DNA from: Manis javanica
Lineage: Eukaryota; Chordata; Mammalia; Pholidota; Manidae
Direction of reading: 5' to 3'
Assembly (NCBI RefSeq): GCF_040802235.1
Contig: NC_133169.1
Coordinates: 39,811,034-39,875,033, forward strand
DNA length: 64,000 nucleotides
Part shown: piece after piece, positions 23,350 through 35,682 of the stretch
How the letters are laid out: the number at the start of each line of letters is the position of its first letter
How positions within the stretch are numbered: the first letter of the stretch is position 1
Translations under genes and position numbers: made by a program
Notes under the pieces: model-generated
What the model saw: only the letters and a program-made list of their open reading frames with translations
Told to the model about the DNA's origin: nothing
Databases searched by the model: none

Positions 23350-24130
23350 TGCAGTCCCGGTGATAGTTGCTCTTAGAGATGTGCAATGACACCACTGCGG
23401 CTGTGCTTTGCATTCCCCTGGTGATTACTGGTGCTGAGCACTTTTTCATCTACCTGTTGGACATTTGTTCATCTGCTTTTAGACAATATATATTCAATTC
23501 CACTGTCCATTTTTTTAATTGGATGGATTTTGTTATTGAGTTGGAGTTGTATTTACATATTTACATATGTAATTATATGTAATTGCTTATTTACATATTT
23601 TTGCATTTACCTCCTTATCAGATATTTGATATGCAAATATTATCTCCCATTTGTAGGTTGACCTTTAATTTTGTTGATTACTTTTTTTAAATAATTTTCT
23701 TTGAGTTTCATGCAGCTCAAATATCAAATTCAAAAAAAATTATTGCCTGGACTAATGTCAAGGAGTTTGCTCCCTGTTTTCTTCTAGACTTTTATACTTA
23801 GGTCTTATGAGTAAGTGTTTAGTCAATTTCAAGATAATATTTGTGTACATTGTAAGATAAAGATCCTGATACGTTCTCTGATGTAGTTATTCAATTTTTC
23901 CAAAACTATTTATGAACAAGAATATTCTTTCCCTATTTTATATTCTTGTCTTTTACTCAAATTAATTTCCCATATAAGTGTGGGTATATTTCTGGGCTAT
24001 GTGTTTGTTCCATTGAGTTACATTTCCATTTTTATGCCAATTCCATACTGTTTTAATGAATATAGTTTGTGTATAGTTTGATACCAGAAAGCATGATTCC
24101 TCCTTTTTTATTCTTCTCAAGATTTCCTAA
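23350..24130 (-). mobile_element. Old L1 fragment (3' half)
   Basis: The plus strand reads as the reverse complement of L1. Landmarks are 'gatatttgatatgcaaatat' near 23622, 'ccatactgttttaatgaat' near 24043 and the stretch about 'gtgtacattgtaagataaag'. It is diverged and without open frames. Confidence 0.65.
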
Positions 24131-25349
24131 TGTTATAAATAGTAAAATGGGTCAATAAATGGATAGTAAACATAAATGGATTGAAAAAGAAAAAAAGAAA
24201 GTGCCTAACTTTACAAAAGATGTGTTTATTGAAAGCAAAACAAAAAATAAGCCACAGCCTTTTAAGAAGTGACTAAATTTATTAAACTAGCTGTATTAAA
24301 CAGTGATATCAAATTTCTGTGTATAAAACCTTTGGGATGCTTGGCCACAGACTAAATTACATGCCACCTATAAGGTGCAAATCCCATTTTATTCTCTCCC
24401 TACATCTTGGATAAACAATAATTAGCTTTTCCCTTAAATTCCTGAGTATATTAGTAGGATGCTGAGCATCCAGGAACTGAGAACAGCAATCAGACAAGAA
24501 GGAGGCTCTAGGACATGGTCAGGGGACCCACATGGTGAGACCCTTTTTGTCTTTATTTTTCCTCCTTTTGATATCCTTTCATCTTTTGTACAGATAATTT
24601 ATAAAAAAAAATATTTTTCAGCTTAAAACAGTCCTAAGAGAAAATTTTGAAAATCACACATTTGAGGACATGGCATGGGACCTCTTCATCTGACCCACTG
24701 AAGAAGCAGCAATTACTATAAAAACAATGATTGTTGGAATACAAAGTGCACTAATGTAATTCACTTTCATATTTTGCATCTATACTTAAAACTAACCTTT
24801 ATTTATTCCCCTAAGCCTTCAGATTCTCCCCTGTAGATGATTTCATATAATTTTATCTGTAAAGCAAAATCTATTCCCGAAGGTACTAAGAAGCCACATC
24901 ATATAAAATATATCCAGAGTTAAGTGTACATCACTCATTTCAGGAGTCAAAACTGCCTTGGCAGGAAGGAACCAGGTTATGGAAATGGCTCTTCAATTAT
25001 CCATTCCACAACATTTGGCTAAATGGATGAAGGTCAAATGGAGTTACTTTCTCTCTTCAGGCAATCCTTGAATATGAGGTTCCAAGGAGTAGAGGATTTA
25101 TTTGAAATTTAAATATAAATGAATAAGTGCTGAAATGTAAATGTGTATATATTTATTTATATAAGTATATACATACAGATATAAATATATACATATATAT
25201 GTAATATATATAACTAAAAACAAAATTTTGTTTTCACTGACAGCAACATTGCTTTTCACATAAGATATTCATTACATCATGTAGAAAGAATCAGAAATTT
25301 GTTTCTTTACCTAAATAACAATTTATTGATCGAAACTGTCTGAAGTTAC
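24131..25349. other. Intergenic
   Basis: No gene. 24330-24560 looks like a degraded repeat of unknown type. 25140-25215 is a TA/TATG simple repeat. Confidence 0.35.
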
Positions 25350-25771
25350 TGTAAGACAAATTCCAATAAATTTCAACTAAAATAAGCAGCGAAGAGATGC
25401 AACAAAGGGCCAGGCAGTTTATTTGAACACAGTCCCCAGGTGATGTTCCTCGGTCTGAACACAGGCCGGGGAAGTCACACCCAGAAGGTCAGGCAACAAG
25501 TTTTTAAAGAAGGCAGGGGGAGGGAGAGCAAACGTGTACAGCGGCGTGAGGATTGGCTCACCTAGGGTATGTGGGGGTCTCTCATTGGCCTTTAGCCAGG
25601 TACTGGAAAGTTACCACTAATCTTTCAGCTTGGGGGAAGGGCTCTAGTTGGGAGGGTTATCTGATCAGGCTCTGGAATGTTGTCAGACCGGAACCTGTTG
25701 GTCTCTTCGCCTCATGAGACCTGAGCTTGTCTATCAGGCTCACCCATTCCCCTTGTGCCTCCATCCTTACA
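25350..25771 (-). mobile_element. Solo LTR, type D
   Basis: On the minus strand it starts TGTAAGGATGGAGG and ends TTTGTCTTACA. It matches the two LTRs of ERV-D over the CCAAT region, the GGGTGTGACTTCCCC stretch and the AAATAAACTGCCTGGCCC poly(A) region. It is flanked by perfect 5-bp direct repeats GTTAC (25345-25349 and 25772-25776). This marks a proviral insertion later reduced to one LTR by recombination between its two LTRs. Confidence 0.85.
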
Positions 25772-26395
25772 GTTACTATTTTGGAATTCTGGAATTCATT
25801 TGAATGTTTGCAGCTACATTCAGAAATCTTAACTGTTAAAATGTAGTTGATAATAGGTTGATTGCAGACTCCACAATGTTAGTGACTACACATCCCCCAT
25901 CATTCAGTGCCATGTCACACTGAACATTGTAAACAGCTCCTACATTTTTGCATTAGCAGACTGGATCAAGAATGGGCAACAAGAGTCTTGTTTTCTAAAT
26001 ATCATATTTATATATTCTGATCACATATTGCTGTGTGCAAAGAAAGGATCTGGTAACCACTGTCAACATCCATGGATGTCAGCTCTTGGTTTAAGGAAGC
26101 CACAACTGTTTTGATTTATTTTGTTATTAGTATTCATTATGCATAAATACAAACATGTTATGGGTGAATTTAAGAAGCTACTGCATATAACCAGGGATAG
26201 AAGTCACCCCCAAAAGAGCTGAGAAGGACACAAGTTTTACCTTATGATGTTCCCTTCTGTTTAGAGATTGTCAACAGAAATCTATGTGAATGGGGAAAAT
26301 CTGACTTCCAGAATTATCAAATTGTAAGATTCAATTGCCCAGATTTCAAAAATAAAATCACCCCAAAACTCAGGTTGAATATAATCACAAAATAC
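25772..26395. other. Intergenic, nothing recognised
   Basis: AT-rich and without ORF or clear repeat. Confidence 0.4.
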
Positions 26396-26515
26396 CCCAA
26401 ATAAAGTAGACAAGAGAAAGAGAAACAAAGTTATAGGCATCACACTTTCTGATTTCAAACTATATTACAAAGCTATAGTAATTAAAGCAACTTAAATTGT
26501 TATAGCATTATGATG
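26396..26515 (+). mobile_element. Old L1 ORF2 fragment
   Basis: 'ggcatcacactttctgattt' followed by 'aaactatattacaaagctat' is the L1 ORF2 segment also present at 32434-32480. It is broken and short. Confidence 0.6.
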
Positions 26516-27049
26516 TTAAACATTATTTCCACCGTTAGAGAAACCAAAAAAAAAAAAAATAGAATATATACAAGTAAAGTGAACAGGTAGTTAAGATTTT
26601 CTTTTTACTACAAGAAAATCAACTAAGCACAAAAGAAGGCAGTAATGGAGGCATTTAGAAGCAAAATAACAAAAGGCATATAGGAAGTAAATAGGAAAAT
26701 GGTAGATGTAAATTCTTCATCAGTCAATATTTAAAGATTAAGAGCATACAATGAAAGAATTTTTTTAAAAAACAAAAAAAACTTGATGATGTTCTCAGGA
26801 CACTCACATTATATCCAAAGACACAAGTAGTTTGAAAGCAAAAGAATGTAAAAGGATATGCATAAAAGTAGTAATAAAATCATATTAGTTTGATGATACT
26901 TTATCAGGTAAAATGACTGTAGATCCATTAAGTTTAGAACAACAAAAAAGATATTTTACCTTAATTTAATTTTCAGATCAGTGAGAAAGTGAATAATTAT
27001 AAATATTTTGTATCAAATTATCAAAAAACAAATTCTCAAAATATAAGAA
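26516..27049. other. AT-rich gap
   Basis: Possibly L1-derived, but too diverged to say. A run of A lies near 26547-26559. Confidence 0.3.
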
Positions 27050-27480
27050 GCAAAAATTATATAAGAGAATTTAAGGTTCTACAATAATATAATATTGATA
27101 TAGCACTTTCAAAATTGGATAAATCAACCAAAGAAAGAGGGATAAGAAAATAAAGCATGGAAAACACAATAAATGAACTAGAATTACCACAAATAAGCAC
27201 AATTCTACACTCAATAAAAACAAATATTCTTTTAAAGTACACATGAAAAATTTTCCATGATAGATGCATAGTAGTATATAAAGCAAGTCATGAAAAAATT
27301 TTAAATGCTAGATATCACAGGAAGTATGATTTGTGATCAAAAAAGGGTGAAGATAGAAATTAATAAAAGAAGGAAAATTGGAATAATCAGAAATATATGT
27401 GAATTGACACTCAATGAATGGGTCAAAAAAGAAATACTGCTACATTTTTATAATTCAAGTTGCTATTTGTGTTTCCATGA
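27050..27480 (+). mobile_element. Old L1 ORF2 fragment (endonuclease region)
   Basis: 'attctacactcaataaaaa' through 'tgatttgtgatcaaaaaag' follows the L1 ORF2 endonuclease segment that is better preserved at 30375-30530. Several stops and frameshifts are present. Confidence 0.5.
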
Positions 27481-28146
27481 TTACTAATGATGTTGAACAT
27501 TATTTTTGAGAGGATGGAAGGGAAGAAATTTAGCAGAATGTATTCATCTCACCAAATGATTGGGTCATATTTCAATCTAATCATGCCCAGATCATCCTCA
27601 GAATATCACTCAAAATATGAGATATTATTTTTTCAAGCTTCAACTGATGTGGAAAATACAGCAACATTTCTTAGAAATAGAGAATGTATCATTTAGCCAT
27701 TTCATAAATGATACAATTAAGCTCTTGAAAAACACAAATGTGAACTCAATAGGTCTACTTATTTATCAATTTTTTTCAATAGATATATTGGAAATTTTAT
27801 GGAAAATGAAAAATTAGGAAGTAAAAAAATATATTCCTCTTCTATATTTTTATTGTAAGAATATAGTCTATAATACTAACATAGAAAATATGTGTTAATG
27901 TTTATGTTATCAGTAAGGCTTCCAGGCAACAGTGCATATTACAATTAAGTTATGTCAATAAAATTTATATGCTTAATTTTACCTGTGTGGGGGTGTGGCT
28001 TTCCTAACCCCTGTGTTTTTCAAGTGTCAAATGGACAACTGTGCTTTATTTCAACAAAGTAATTCTTCCCTCTAGCATTGATGTTTTGCTTCATAATCAG
28101 TATGCAACCAGTTGATATTATGAACAATATAGGCTCCACCTTTCTT
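27481..28146. other. Intergenic, nothing recognised
   Basis: AT-rich DNA leading to the insertion site of the composite element. It ends in TCTT followed by AAAA, a good L1 endonuclease target. Confidence 0.4.
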
Positions 28147-28147
28147 A

Positions 28148-28159
28148 AAACTTAATGTG
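28148..28159 (+). repeat. Target-site duplication, left copy
   Basis: AAACTTAATGTG. It is identical to 35875-35886 and sits directly before the first L1-like base. It starts within TT|AAAA, the top-strand form of the L1 endonuclease site. Confidence 0.85.
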
Positions 28160-28775
28160 GCAAGAGCCCAGCGCTTGGTGAAAGGGGTAAGATACAAGCC
28201 CTGGCCCGGCGGGACCTGAGCACACCTCCCCCCAGCTCCCGGCGGGAGGGAGAGGGAGCCCAGGACTGCTAAACACCCAGCCCCAGCTACCCGCACCAGA
28301 GCACAGACACAGTGCATATGTGGAGGGCTGGAAACTAGGGAAACAGGGCAACGAGACCTCTGAGAGGGTTCCAAAGCTGACGCCCCTGTGACAAAGAAAA
28401 GCAGGTGCTTTTTGAAAGTCATAAAGGGACAGGGACATAACAGCTGGACGGAAACAACAAAGGTCACAGTCCAGTGGCTGGAAATTACAGGGAAAACTGG
28501 GCACACTAACCCCATGGAGGTAAACAGCTAAACAAACCCCCCTCCCCGTCCATTACCCCTCTGGGCTCTGTGAAAGCAGAGAAGCAGCCTAAGGCAGGCC
28601 CCGCCCACTCAGAAAGGGAGTTTTCTCCATATCGGCCAGGCAAGACACAAAGACCCAGTCTACACGCAATTACCCAACACAAGCCACTAGGGGTCAAAGT
28701 TGTCCCAGTAAAGAAAGGCCAGTAGCAAGTGAAAAGTTTGGACCTACCAGCTGACAGTCAATAGCACCTGTCAAC
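28160..28775 (+). mobile_element. L1 5' UTR, slightly truncated
   Basis: GC-rich. It matches the minus-strand L1 5' UTR at 1-700 but lacks its first 150 bp or so, including the YY1-like site, so promoter activity is doubtful. Confidence 0.75.
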
Positions 28776-29636
28776 ATGAAAAGGCAAAAAAATATGATCC
28801 AGACAAGACTAACCAAGACAGCTTCAGCATCTGCTACATCTTCCCCTGAGAAAGAACCTGGGGAGATAGATTTAGCCAGTCTTCCTGAAAAAGAATTCAA
28901 AACAAAAGTCATAACCATGCTGATGGACTTGCAGAGAAATATGTAAGAACTATGGAGGGAGAATAAAGAAATAAAACAAGCTCTGGAAGGACTTCAAAAC
29001 AGAATGGACGAGATGCAAGAGACCATTAATGGACTAGAAAACAGAGAACAGGAACACAGAGAAGCTGATGCAGAGAGAGATAAAAGGATCTCCAGGAATG
29101 AAAGAATTTTAAGAAAACTGAGTGACCAATCAAAAAGGAACAATATCCGCATTATAGGGGTACCAGAAGAAGAACAGAGAGAAAAAGAGATAGAAAGTGT
29201 CTTTGAAGAAATAATTGCTGAAAACTTCCCCAAACTAGGGGAGGAAATGGCCTCTCAGACCACAGAGGTACACAGAACTCCCATGACAAGGGATCCAAGG
29301 AGGGCAACAACAAGACACATAATAATTAAAATGGCAAAGATCAAACACAAGGACAAAGTATTAAAGGCAGCCAGAGAGAAAAAAAAGGTCACCTACAAAG
29401 GAAAACCCATCAGGCTAACATCAGACTTCTCAACAGAAACCCTACAGACCAGAAGAGAATGCCATGATATACTTAATGCAAGGAAACAGAAGTGCCTCGA
29501 ACCAAGCTTACTGTATCCAGCATGATTATCATTTAAATATGAAGGAGGGATTAAACAATTCCCAGACAAGCAAAAGTTGAGGGAATTTGCCTTCCACAAA
29601 CCGCCTCTACAGGGCATCTTACAGGGAGTGCTCTAG
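28776..29636 (+). pseudogene. L1 ORF1, two in-frame stops
   Basis: The ATG at 28776 is followed by 286 codons in one frame, up to TAG at 29634. Two earlier stops break it: TAA at 28944, after 56 codons, and TGA at 29523. Between them lie a coiled-coil-like region (WRENKEIKQALEGLQNRM, 28953-29006, onward), the RRM start NNIRIIGVPEEE (29142-29177) and the C-terminal domain segment around PIRLTSDFS. There are no frameshifts. ORF1p is the trimeric RNA chaperone of L1. This copy would yield only a short fragment. Confidence 0.85.
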
Positions 29637-29829
29637 ATGGGAGCATTCCTAAAAAGAGCACAGAACAAAGCACCCAACATATGAAGAATGGAGGAGGAGG
29701 AATTAGAAGGGAGAGACATGAAGAATCACCAGACTGTGTTTATAATAGCTCCATAAGCGAGTTGTTATACAGTAAGATTGTAAAGAATCTAACCTTGAAC
29801 CTTTGGTAACCACAAACTTAAAGCCTGCA

Positions 29830-32800
29830 ATGGCAATAAGTACATACCTTTCAATAATCACCCTAAATGTAAATGGCCTGAATGCACCAATCAAAAGATG
29901 CAGAGTAATATAATGGATAAAAAAGCAAGATCCATCCATATGCTACTTACAAGAGACTCACCTCAAACCTAAAGACATGCACAGACTTAAAGTCAAGGGA
30001 TGTAAAAAGATACTTCATGCAAACAACAGAGAGAAGAAAGCAGGTGTTGCAATTCTGGTATCAGACAGAACAGACTTCAAAATAAAGAAAGTAACAAAAG
30101 ACAAAGAAGGACATTACATAATGATAAAGGGCTCAGTCCAACAAGAGGATATAACCACTATAAATATATATGTACCCAATACAGGAGCACCAACATACCT
30201 GAAACAAATACTAACAGAACTAAAGGAGGAAATAGAATGCAATGCATTCATTCTAGGAGACTTCAACACACCACTCACTCCAAAGGGCACATTCACCACA
30301 CAGAAAATAAGTAAGGACATAGAGGCACTGAACAACACACTAGGACAGATGGACCTAATAGACATCTACAGAACTCTACATCCAAAAGCAACAGAATACA
30401 CATTCTTCTCAAGTCCACATGGAAAATTCTCCAGAATAGACCACACACTAGGCCACAAAAAGAGCCTCAGTAAATTCCAAAAGATTGAAATCCTACCAAC
30501 CAACTTTTCAGACAACAAAGGTATAAAACTAGAAATAAACTGAACAAAGAAAAAAAAAGGCTAACAAACACATGGAGGCTTAACTACATGCTCCTAAATA
30601 ATCAATGGATCAATGACCAAATTAAAATGGATATCCAGAAATATATGGAAACAAATGACAACAACAACAACAAAAAGCCCCAACTACTGTGGCATACAGC
30701 AAAAGCAGTCTTAAGAGGAAAGTATATAGCAATCCAGGCATATTTAAAGAAGGAAGAACAATCCCAAATGAATGGTCTTATGTCACAATTATCGAAATTA
30801 GAAAAAGAACAAATGAGGCCTAAGGTCAGCAGAAGGAGGGACATAATAAAGATCAGAGAAGAAATAAATAAAATTGAGAAGAATAAAACAATACCAAAAA
30901 TCAACGAAACCAAGAGCTGGTTCTTTGTGAAAATAAACAAAATAGATAATACTCTAGCCAGACTTATTAAGAGGAAAAGAGAGTCAACACAAATCAACAG
31001 TATCAGAAACAAGAAAGGAAAAGTCATGACGGACCCCACAGAAATACAAAGAATTCTTAGTGAGTACTATGAAAACCTATATCCTAACAAGCTTGGAAAC
31101 CTAGGAGAAATGGACAACTTCCTAGAAAAATACAACCTTCCAAGACTGACCCAGAAAGAAACAGAAAATCTAAACAGACCAATTATTACCAGCAATGAAA
31201 TTGAAGCGGTAATCAAAATACTACCAAAGAACAAACCCCCCGGGCCAGATGGATTCACCTCAGAATTTTATCAGACATACAGGGAAGACATAATACCCAT
31301 TCTCCTTAAAGTTTTCCAAAAAATAGAAGAGGAGGGGATACTCCCAAACTCATTCTATGAGGCTAACATCACCCTAATACCAAGACCAGGCAAAAGACCC
31401 CACCAAAAAAGAAAACTACAGACCAATATCCCTGATTTACTTAGATGCAAAAATACTCAAAAAAATATTAGCAAACTGAATTCAAAAATACATCAAAAGG
31501 ATTGTACACCATGATCAAGTGGGATTCATCCCAGGGATGCAAGGATGGTACAACATTCAAAAGTCCATCAACATCATCCACCACATCAACAAAAAGATAG
31601 ACAAAAACCACATGATCATCTCCATAGATGCTGAAAAAGCATTTGACAAACTTCAACATACATTCATGATAAAAACTCTCAGCAAAATGAGAATAGAGGG
31701 CAAGTACCTCAACATAATAAAGGCCATATATCATAAAACCACAGGCAACATTATACTGAATGGCGAGAAGCTGAAAGCTTTTCCTCTGAGATCGGGAACT
31801 AGGCAGGGATGCTCACTCTCACCACTGTTATTTAACATAGTACTGGAGGTCCTAGCCATGGCAATTAGACAAAACAAAGAAATACAGGAATCCAGATTGG
31901 TAAAGAAAAACTTAAACTGTCACTATTTTCAGATGACATGATACTATACATAAAAAACCCTGGAGACTCCTCCCCAAAACTACTAGAACTGATATCAGAA
32001 TACAGCAAAGTTGCAGGATACAAAATCAACACACAGAAGTCTGTGGCTTTCCTATACACTAACAATGAGCCAACAGAAAGAGAAATCAGGAAAACAACTC
32101 CATTCACAATTGCATCAAAAAAATAAAATACCTATGAATAAACCTAATCAAAGAAGTAAAAGACTTATACTCTGAAAACTACAAGTCACTCTTAAGAGAA
32201 ATTAAAGGGGACACTAACAGATGGAAACTCACCCCATGCTCGTGGCTAGGAAGAATTAATATAGTCAAAATGGCCATCTTGCCCAAAGCAATATACAGAT
32301 TTGATGCAATCCCTATGAAACTACCAGCAACATTCTTCAATGAACTGGAACAAATAATTAAAAAATTCATACGGAAATACCAAAGTCCCCGTATAGCCAA
32401 AGCAATACTGAGAAAGAAAAATAAAGTTTGGGGGATCTCACTCCCCAACTTCAAGCTCTACTATAAAGCCATAGTAATCAAGACAATTTGGTACTGGCAC
32501 AAGAACAGAGCCACAGACCAATGGAACAGACTAGAGAATCCAGACATTAACCCAGACATATATGGTCAATTAATATTTGATAAAGGAGCCATGGACATAC
32601 AATGGTGAAATGACAGTCTCTTCAACAGATGGTGCTGGCAAAACTAGACAGCTACATGTAGGAGAATGGAACTGGCCCATTGCCTAACCCCATATACAAA
32701 AGTAAACTCAAAATAGATCAAAGATCTGAATGTAAGTCATGAAACCATTAAACTCTTGGAAAAAAAACATAGGCAAAACCTCTTAGACATAAACATGAGT

Positions 32801-33654
32801 GACCTCTTCTTGAACATATCTCCCCGCGCAAGGAAAACAACAGCAAAAATGAACAAGTGGGACTATATTAAGCTGAAAAGTTTCTGTACAGCAAAAGACA
32901 CCATCAATAGAACAAAAAGGAACCCTACTGTATGGGAGAATATATTTGAAAATGACAGATCCGATAAAGGCTTGATGTCCAGAATATATGAAGAGCTCAC
33001 ACGCCTCAACAAACAAAAAACAAATAACCCAATTAAAAAATGGGTAGAGGAACCGAACAGACAGTTCTCCAAGAAAGAAATACAGATGGCCAACAGGCAC
33101 ATGAAAAGATGCTCCACTCGCTAATTATCAGAGAAATGCAAATTAAAACTACAATGAGGTATCACCTCACACCAGTAAGGATGGCTGCCATCCAAAAGAC
33201 AAACAACAACAAATGTTGGCGAGGCTGTGGAGAAAGGGGAACCCTCCTATGCTGCTGGTGGGAATGTAAATTAGTTCAACCATTGTGGAAAGCAGTATGG
33301 AGGTACATCAGAATGCTCAAAACAGATTTACCATTTGACCCAGGAATTCCACTCCTAGGAATTTACCCTAAGAATGCAGTAATCAAGTTTGAGAAAGACA
33401 GATGCACCCCTATGTTTATCGCTGCACTATTTGCAATAGCTAAGAATTGGAAGCAACCTAAATGTCCATGGATAGATGAATGGATAACGAAGATGTGGTA
33501 CATATACACAATGTAATACTACTCAGCCATAAGAAAAGGGCAAATCCTACCATTTGCAGCAACATGGATGGAGCTGGAGGGTGTTATACTCCATGAAATA
33601 AGCCAAGCAGAGAAAGAGAAATACCAAATGATTTCACTCATCTGTGGAGTATAA
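29830..33654 (+). pseudogene. L1 ORF2 (endonuclease-reverse transcriptase), broken
   Basis: The frame opens at 29830 with the endonuclease start TLNVNGLNAP and contains ILGDFNTPL (30261-30287), IDIYRTLHP and the catalytic SRIDHTLGH. The RT domain shows [24 protein letters not shown] and [13 protein letters not shown]. The catalytic aspartates read FSDD, and a frameshift lies just before them (about 31905). The Cys-rich C terminus is at 33216-33273. Lesions visible: stops at 29911, 30541, 32121 and 32606, an E-to-stop change at 33514, and at least five frame changes (near 30545, 31395, 31905, 32200 and 33110). The natural stop is probably 33652. No enzyme can be made. Confidence 0.88.
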
Positions 33655-33996
33655 GAACACAGGAAAAACTGAAGGAACAAAACAGCAGCAGAATCACCGA
33701 ACTCAAGAATGGACTAACAGGTACCAAAGGGAAAGGGACTGGGGAGGATGGGTGGGTAGGGAAGGACAAGAGGGGGGAACAAGAAGGGGAGGCGTTAAGA
33801 TTAGCATGCATGGGGGGTGGGAGAAAGAGGAGGGCTGTACATCACAGAGAAGACAAGTAGTGACTCTACAACATTTTGCTAGGCTGATGAAAAGTGACTG
33901 TAAAGGGGTTTATAGGGGGGATCTGGTATAGGGGAGAGCCTAGTAAACATAATATTCATCATGTAAATGTAGATTAATGATAACAAAAAAAAAAAA
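33655..33996 (+). mobile_element. L1 3' UTR with G-rich tract and A-rich end
   Basis: A purine- and G-rich stretch (33735-33835), then a conserved tail and 13 A at 33984-33996. G-rich tracts are typical of L1 3' UTRs. Confidence 0.75.
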
Positions 33997-34335
33997 AGCA
34001 GTTCCTGTGTGGTGACCTCCAATGAGTTCTACAGTTCTACACAATGGTATAAAGGGCATATAAAAGGGTAGGCAAAGATTTGTTTGTGCTTATACAGAGG
34101 ATCAAAGCCTAATTTGGCTACCCCGAAAATAAACTAAGATACGATATGAAAAAGAACTTCCAACATCAGCACTCTATTGAAGACTCATGCCAGAAGATTA
34201 TCATGAAAAAATCCCAAAAAAGATCCACGTGCTGCTACAGGTGTAGATGCACTCATCCCAGCGGTTCCTGGACTTTCCATGGGAATGAAGAAGTAGATAT
34301 TTAAGCTGGCCTGTGCATACAGTAAAGCAACAAAT
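33997..34335 (+). other. ERV-derived sequence upstream of env remnant
   Basis: No usable frame. It lies between the L1 A-rich end and the env remnant, and I infer that it is part of the same retroviral fragment. Confidence 0.35.
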
Positions 34336-34725
34336 TTGACTGGATCTACACTGTTGGAACTCAACCAAGAATTAGAAGTACAAATTGTAGTGCTCCAAAA
34401 TCTGACAACTACAGACTATCTACTGTTAAAAGAACATATGGGATGTGAACAGTCCCCAGGAATGGGTTGTTTTAAATTGTCTGATTTCTCTCAGACTGTT
34501 CAAGTTCAGTTCGACAATATACACCATATCATAGATAAGTTTTCACAAATGCCGAAGGTGTCTAACTGGTTTTCTTGGTTTCACTGGAGATGGCTGGTAA
34601 TTATAGGTATTCTTTGGTTATGTAACTGTATTTCTATTAAGTTAATGTGTGTGTGCAATTTAATTAGTAGTTTAAAACCCATACATGTTGAAGTTACTCT
34701 ACAAGAAGATATGTCAAAGAAATAA
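34336..34725 (+). pseudogene. Retroviral env transmembrane subunit remnant
   Basis: An open stretch of 129 codons without its own ATG. It shows the class I ERV TM order: a heptad region (LLELNQELE), then a cysteine segment and a hydrophobic membrane span (residues about 82-105). In the CX6CC motif the first cysteine of the final pair is Gly (GCEQ...GMGCF), so the usual SU-TM disulfide partner is missing. The surface subunit, the fusion peptide and the gene start are absent. It cannot work as an envelope protein. Confidence 0.7.
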
Positions 34726-35323
34726 TCAATCTTCCCATGTTTTCTTCCGCCTGCAACTTCTACAGCTTTTCTTCTTTCTTCCTAATTACAACCCCTAAAT
34801 AGAATTCGTTCCTCATATTGAATTTACCGTGTATCACAATTCTTCCAAGTGGTAAAGATACCTCAAGACAAATGCTGGGCATAGAAGCCACAGGGCATAA
34901 ATATGCAAAGAAGTAAAAAACTAACCCTTTCAAACAATATGGCTTCTCTCTCACTTACCAACTCTATATTTCCCTGTTTGGCCCCTGAAGATGACTGGTT
35001 AGCCAGAGACGGGTAAGATTCCTCAAGGGAGGAACAACCTAAGACAGGCACAGTCGCAGGGGGTCCATCAGGTGAAAAATTGGGGATCAACAGAGGTGAG
35101 GCTTAGAACCTCCCCCCCTCCCCCCCCCGTTCTGAGAGGAATCTGCTGCATCCGTGGATGTCTTATTGCCCTTGTCTAGCTTGGATTAACACATAGTCTA
35201 TAGGCACACACCTGATCACCTACATTTGCTCTCTTACAACACTAAACTATGTTTTCTACCTTTATGTTGCATCTACCTACCACTTCAGCATTTTATTACA
35301 AATAATAATAATAAAGAGAGAAA
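34726..35323 (+). other. ERV 3' untranslated region
   Basis: Noncoding sequence between env and LTR, with a C-rich run at 35110-35129. It ends in the polypurine tract AAAGAGAGAAA (35313-35323) immediately before the LTR, as expected for plus-strand priming. Confidence 0.5.
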
Positions 35324-35650
35324 TGTGGTATCCACATATAAATCAAGTATAAAAATCAAACGAATATTCGTTTTGGAACTGACTGTTTATAGTTCATAAT
35401 GCATGATCAAAACCGAAAGTTTCTGTGATGACTGCCCTTGTACTATTCACCATGTAACTTATTCACTATGTAAGAATTTGTTCTCCATGTAAGAACTTGT
35501 TTGTTATACTTCACAAGATTGGAGACTGACGAAAATTAGGCCTGGGGTGGATTAATGATTATACATTGAACATTGAATCCCCTATACAGAATTTTATTGT
35601 TGTGAACAACCATTTGATCAATAAATACGAGAGATACCCTCACACACACA
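35324..35650 (+). mobile_element. 3' LTR of the env-bearing ERV
   Basis: It begins TGTGGTATCCAC directly after the polypurine tract. It contains a perfect 16-bp palindrome AAACGAATATTCGTTT (35358-35373) and an AATAAA near 35621, and it ends in a CACACA run. There is no partner 5' LTR in the window, which fits capture by L1 read-through rather than a retroviral insertion here. Confidence 0.6.
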
Positions 35651-35682
35651 CAAAAAAGTGCACACTTCCAATTGTATAATAA

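Noticed and set aside
28072-28515. 147-codon minus-strand open frame
   Set aside because: Antisense of the GC-rich L1 5' UTR. The equivalent region at 1-846 shows similar chance frames.
29004-33516. Series of long plus-strand open frames as possible host genes
   Set aside because: All are pieces of L1 ORF1 and ORF2, by endonuclease, RT and zinc-knuckle motifs.
34336-34725. Intact captured env gene
   Set aside because: No ATG, no surface subunit, no fusion peptide, altered cysteine motif. It is only a fragment of TM.
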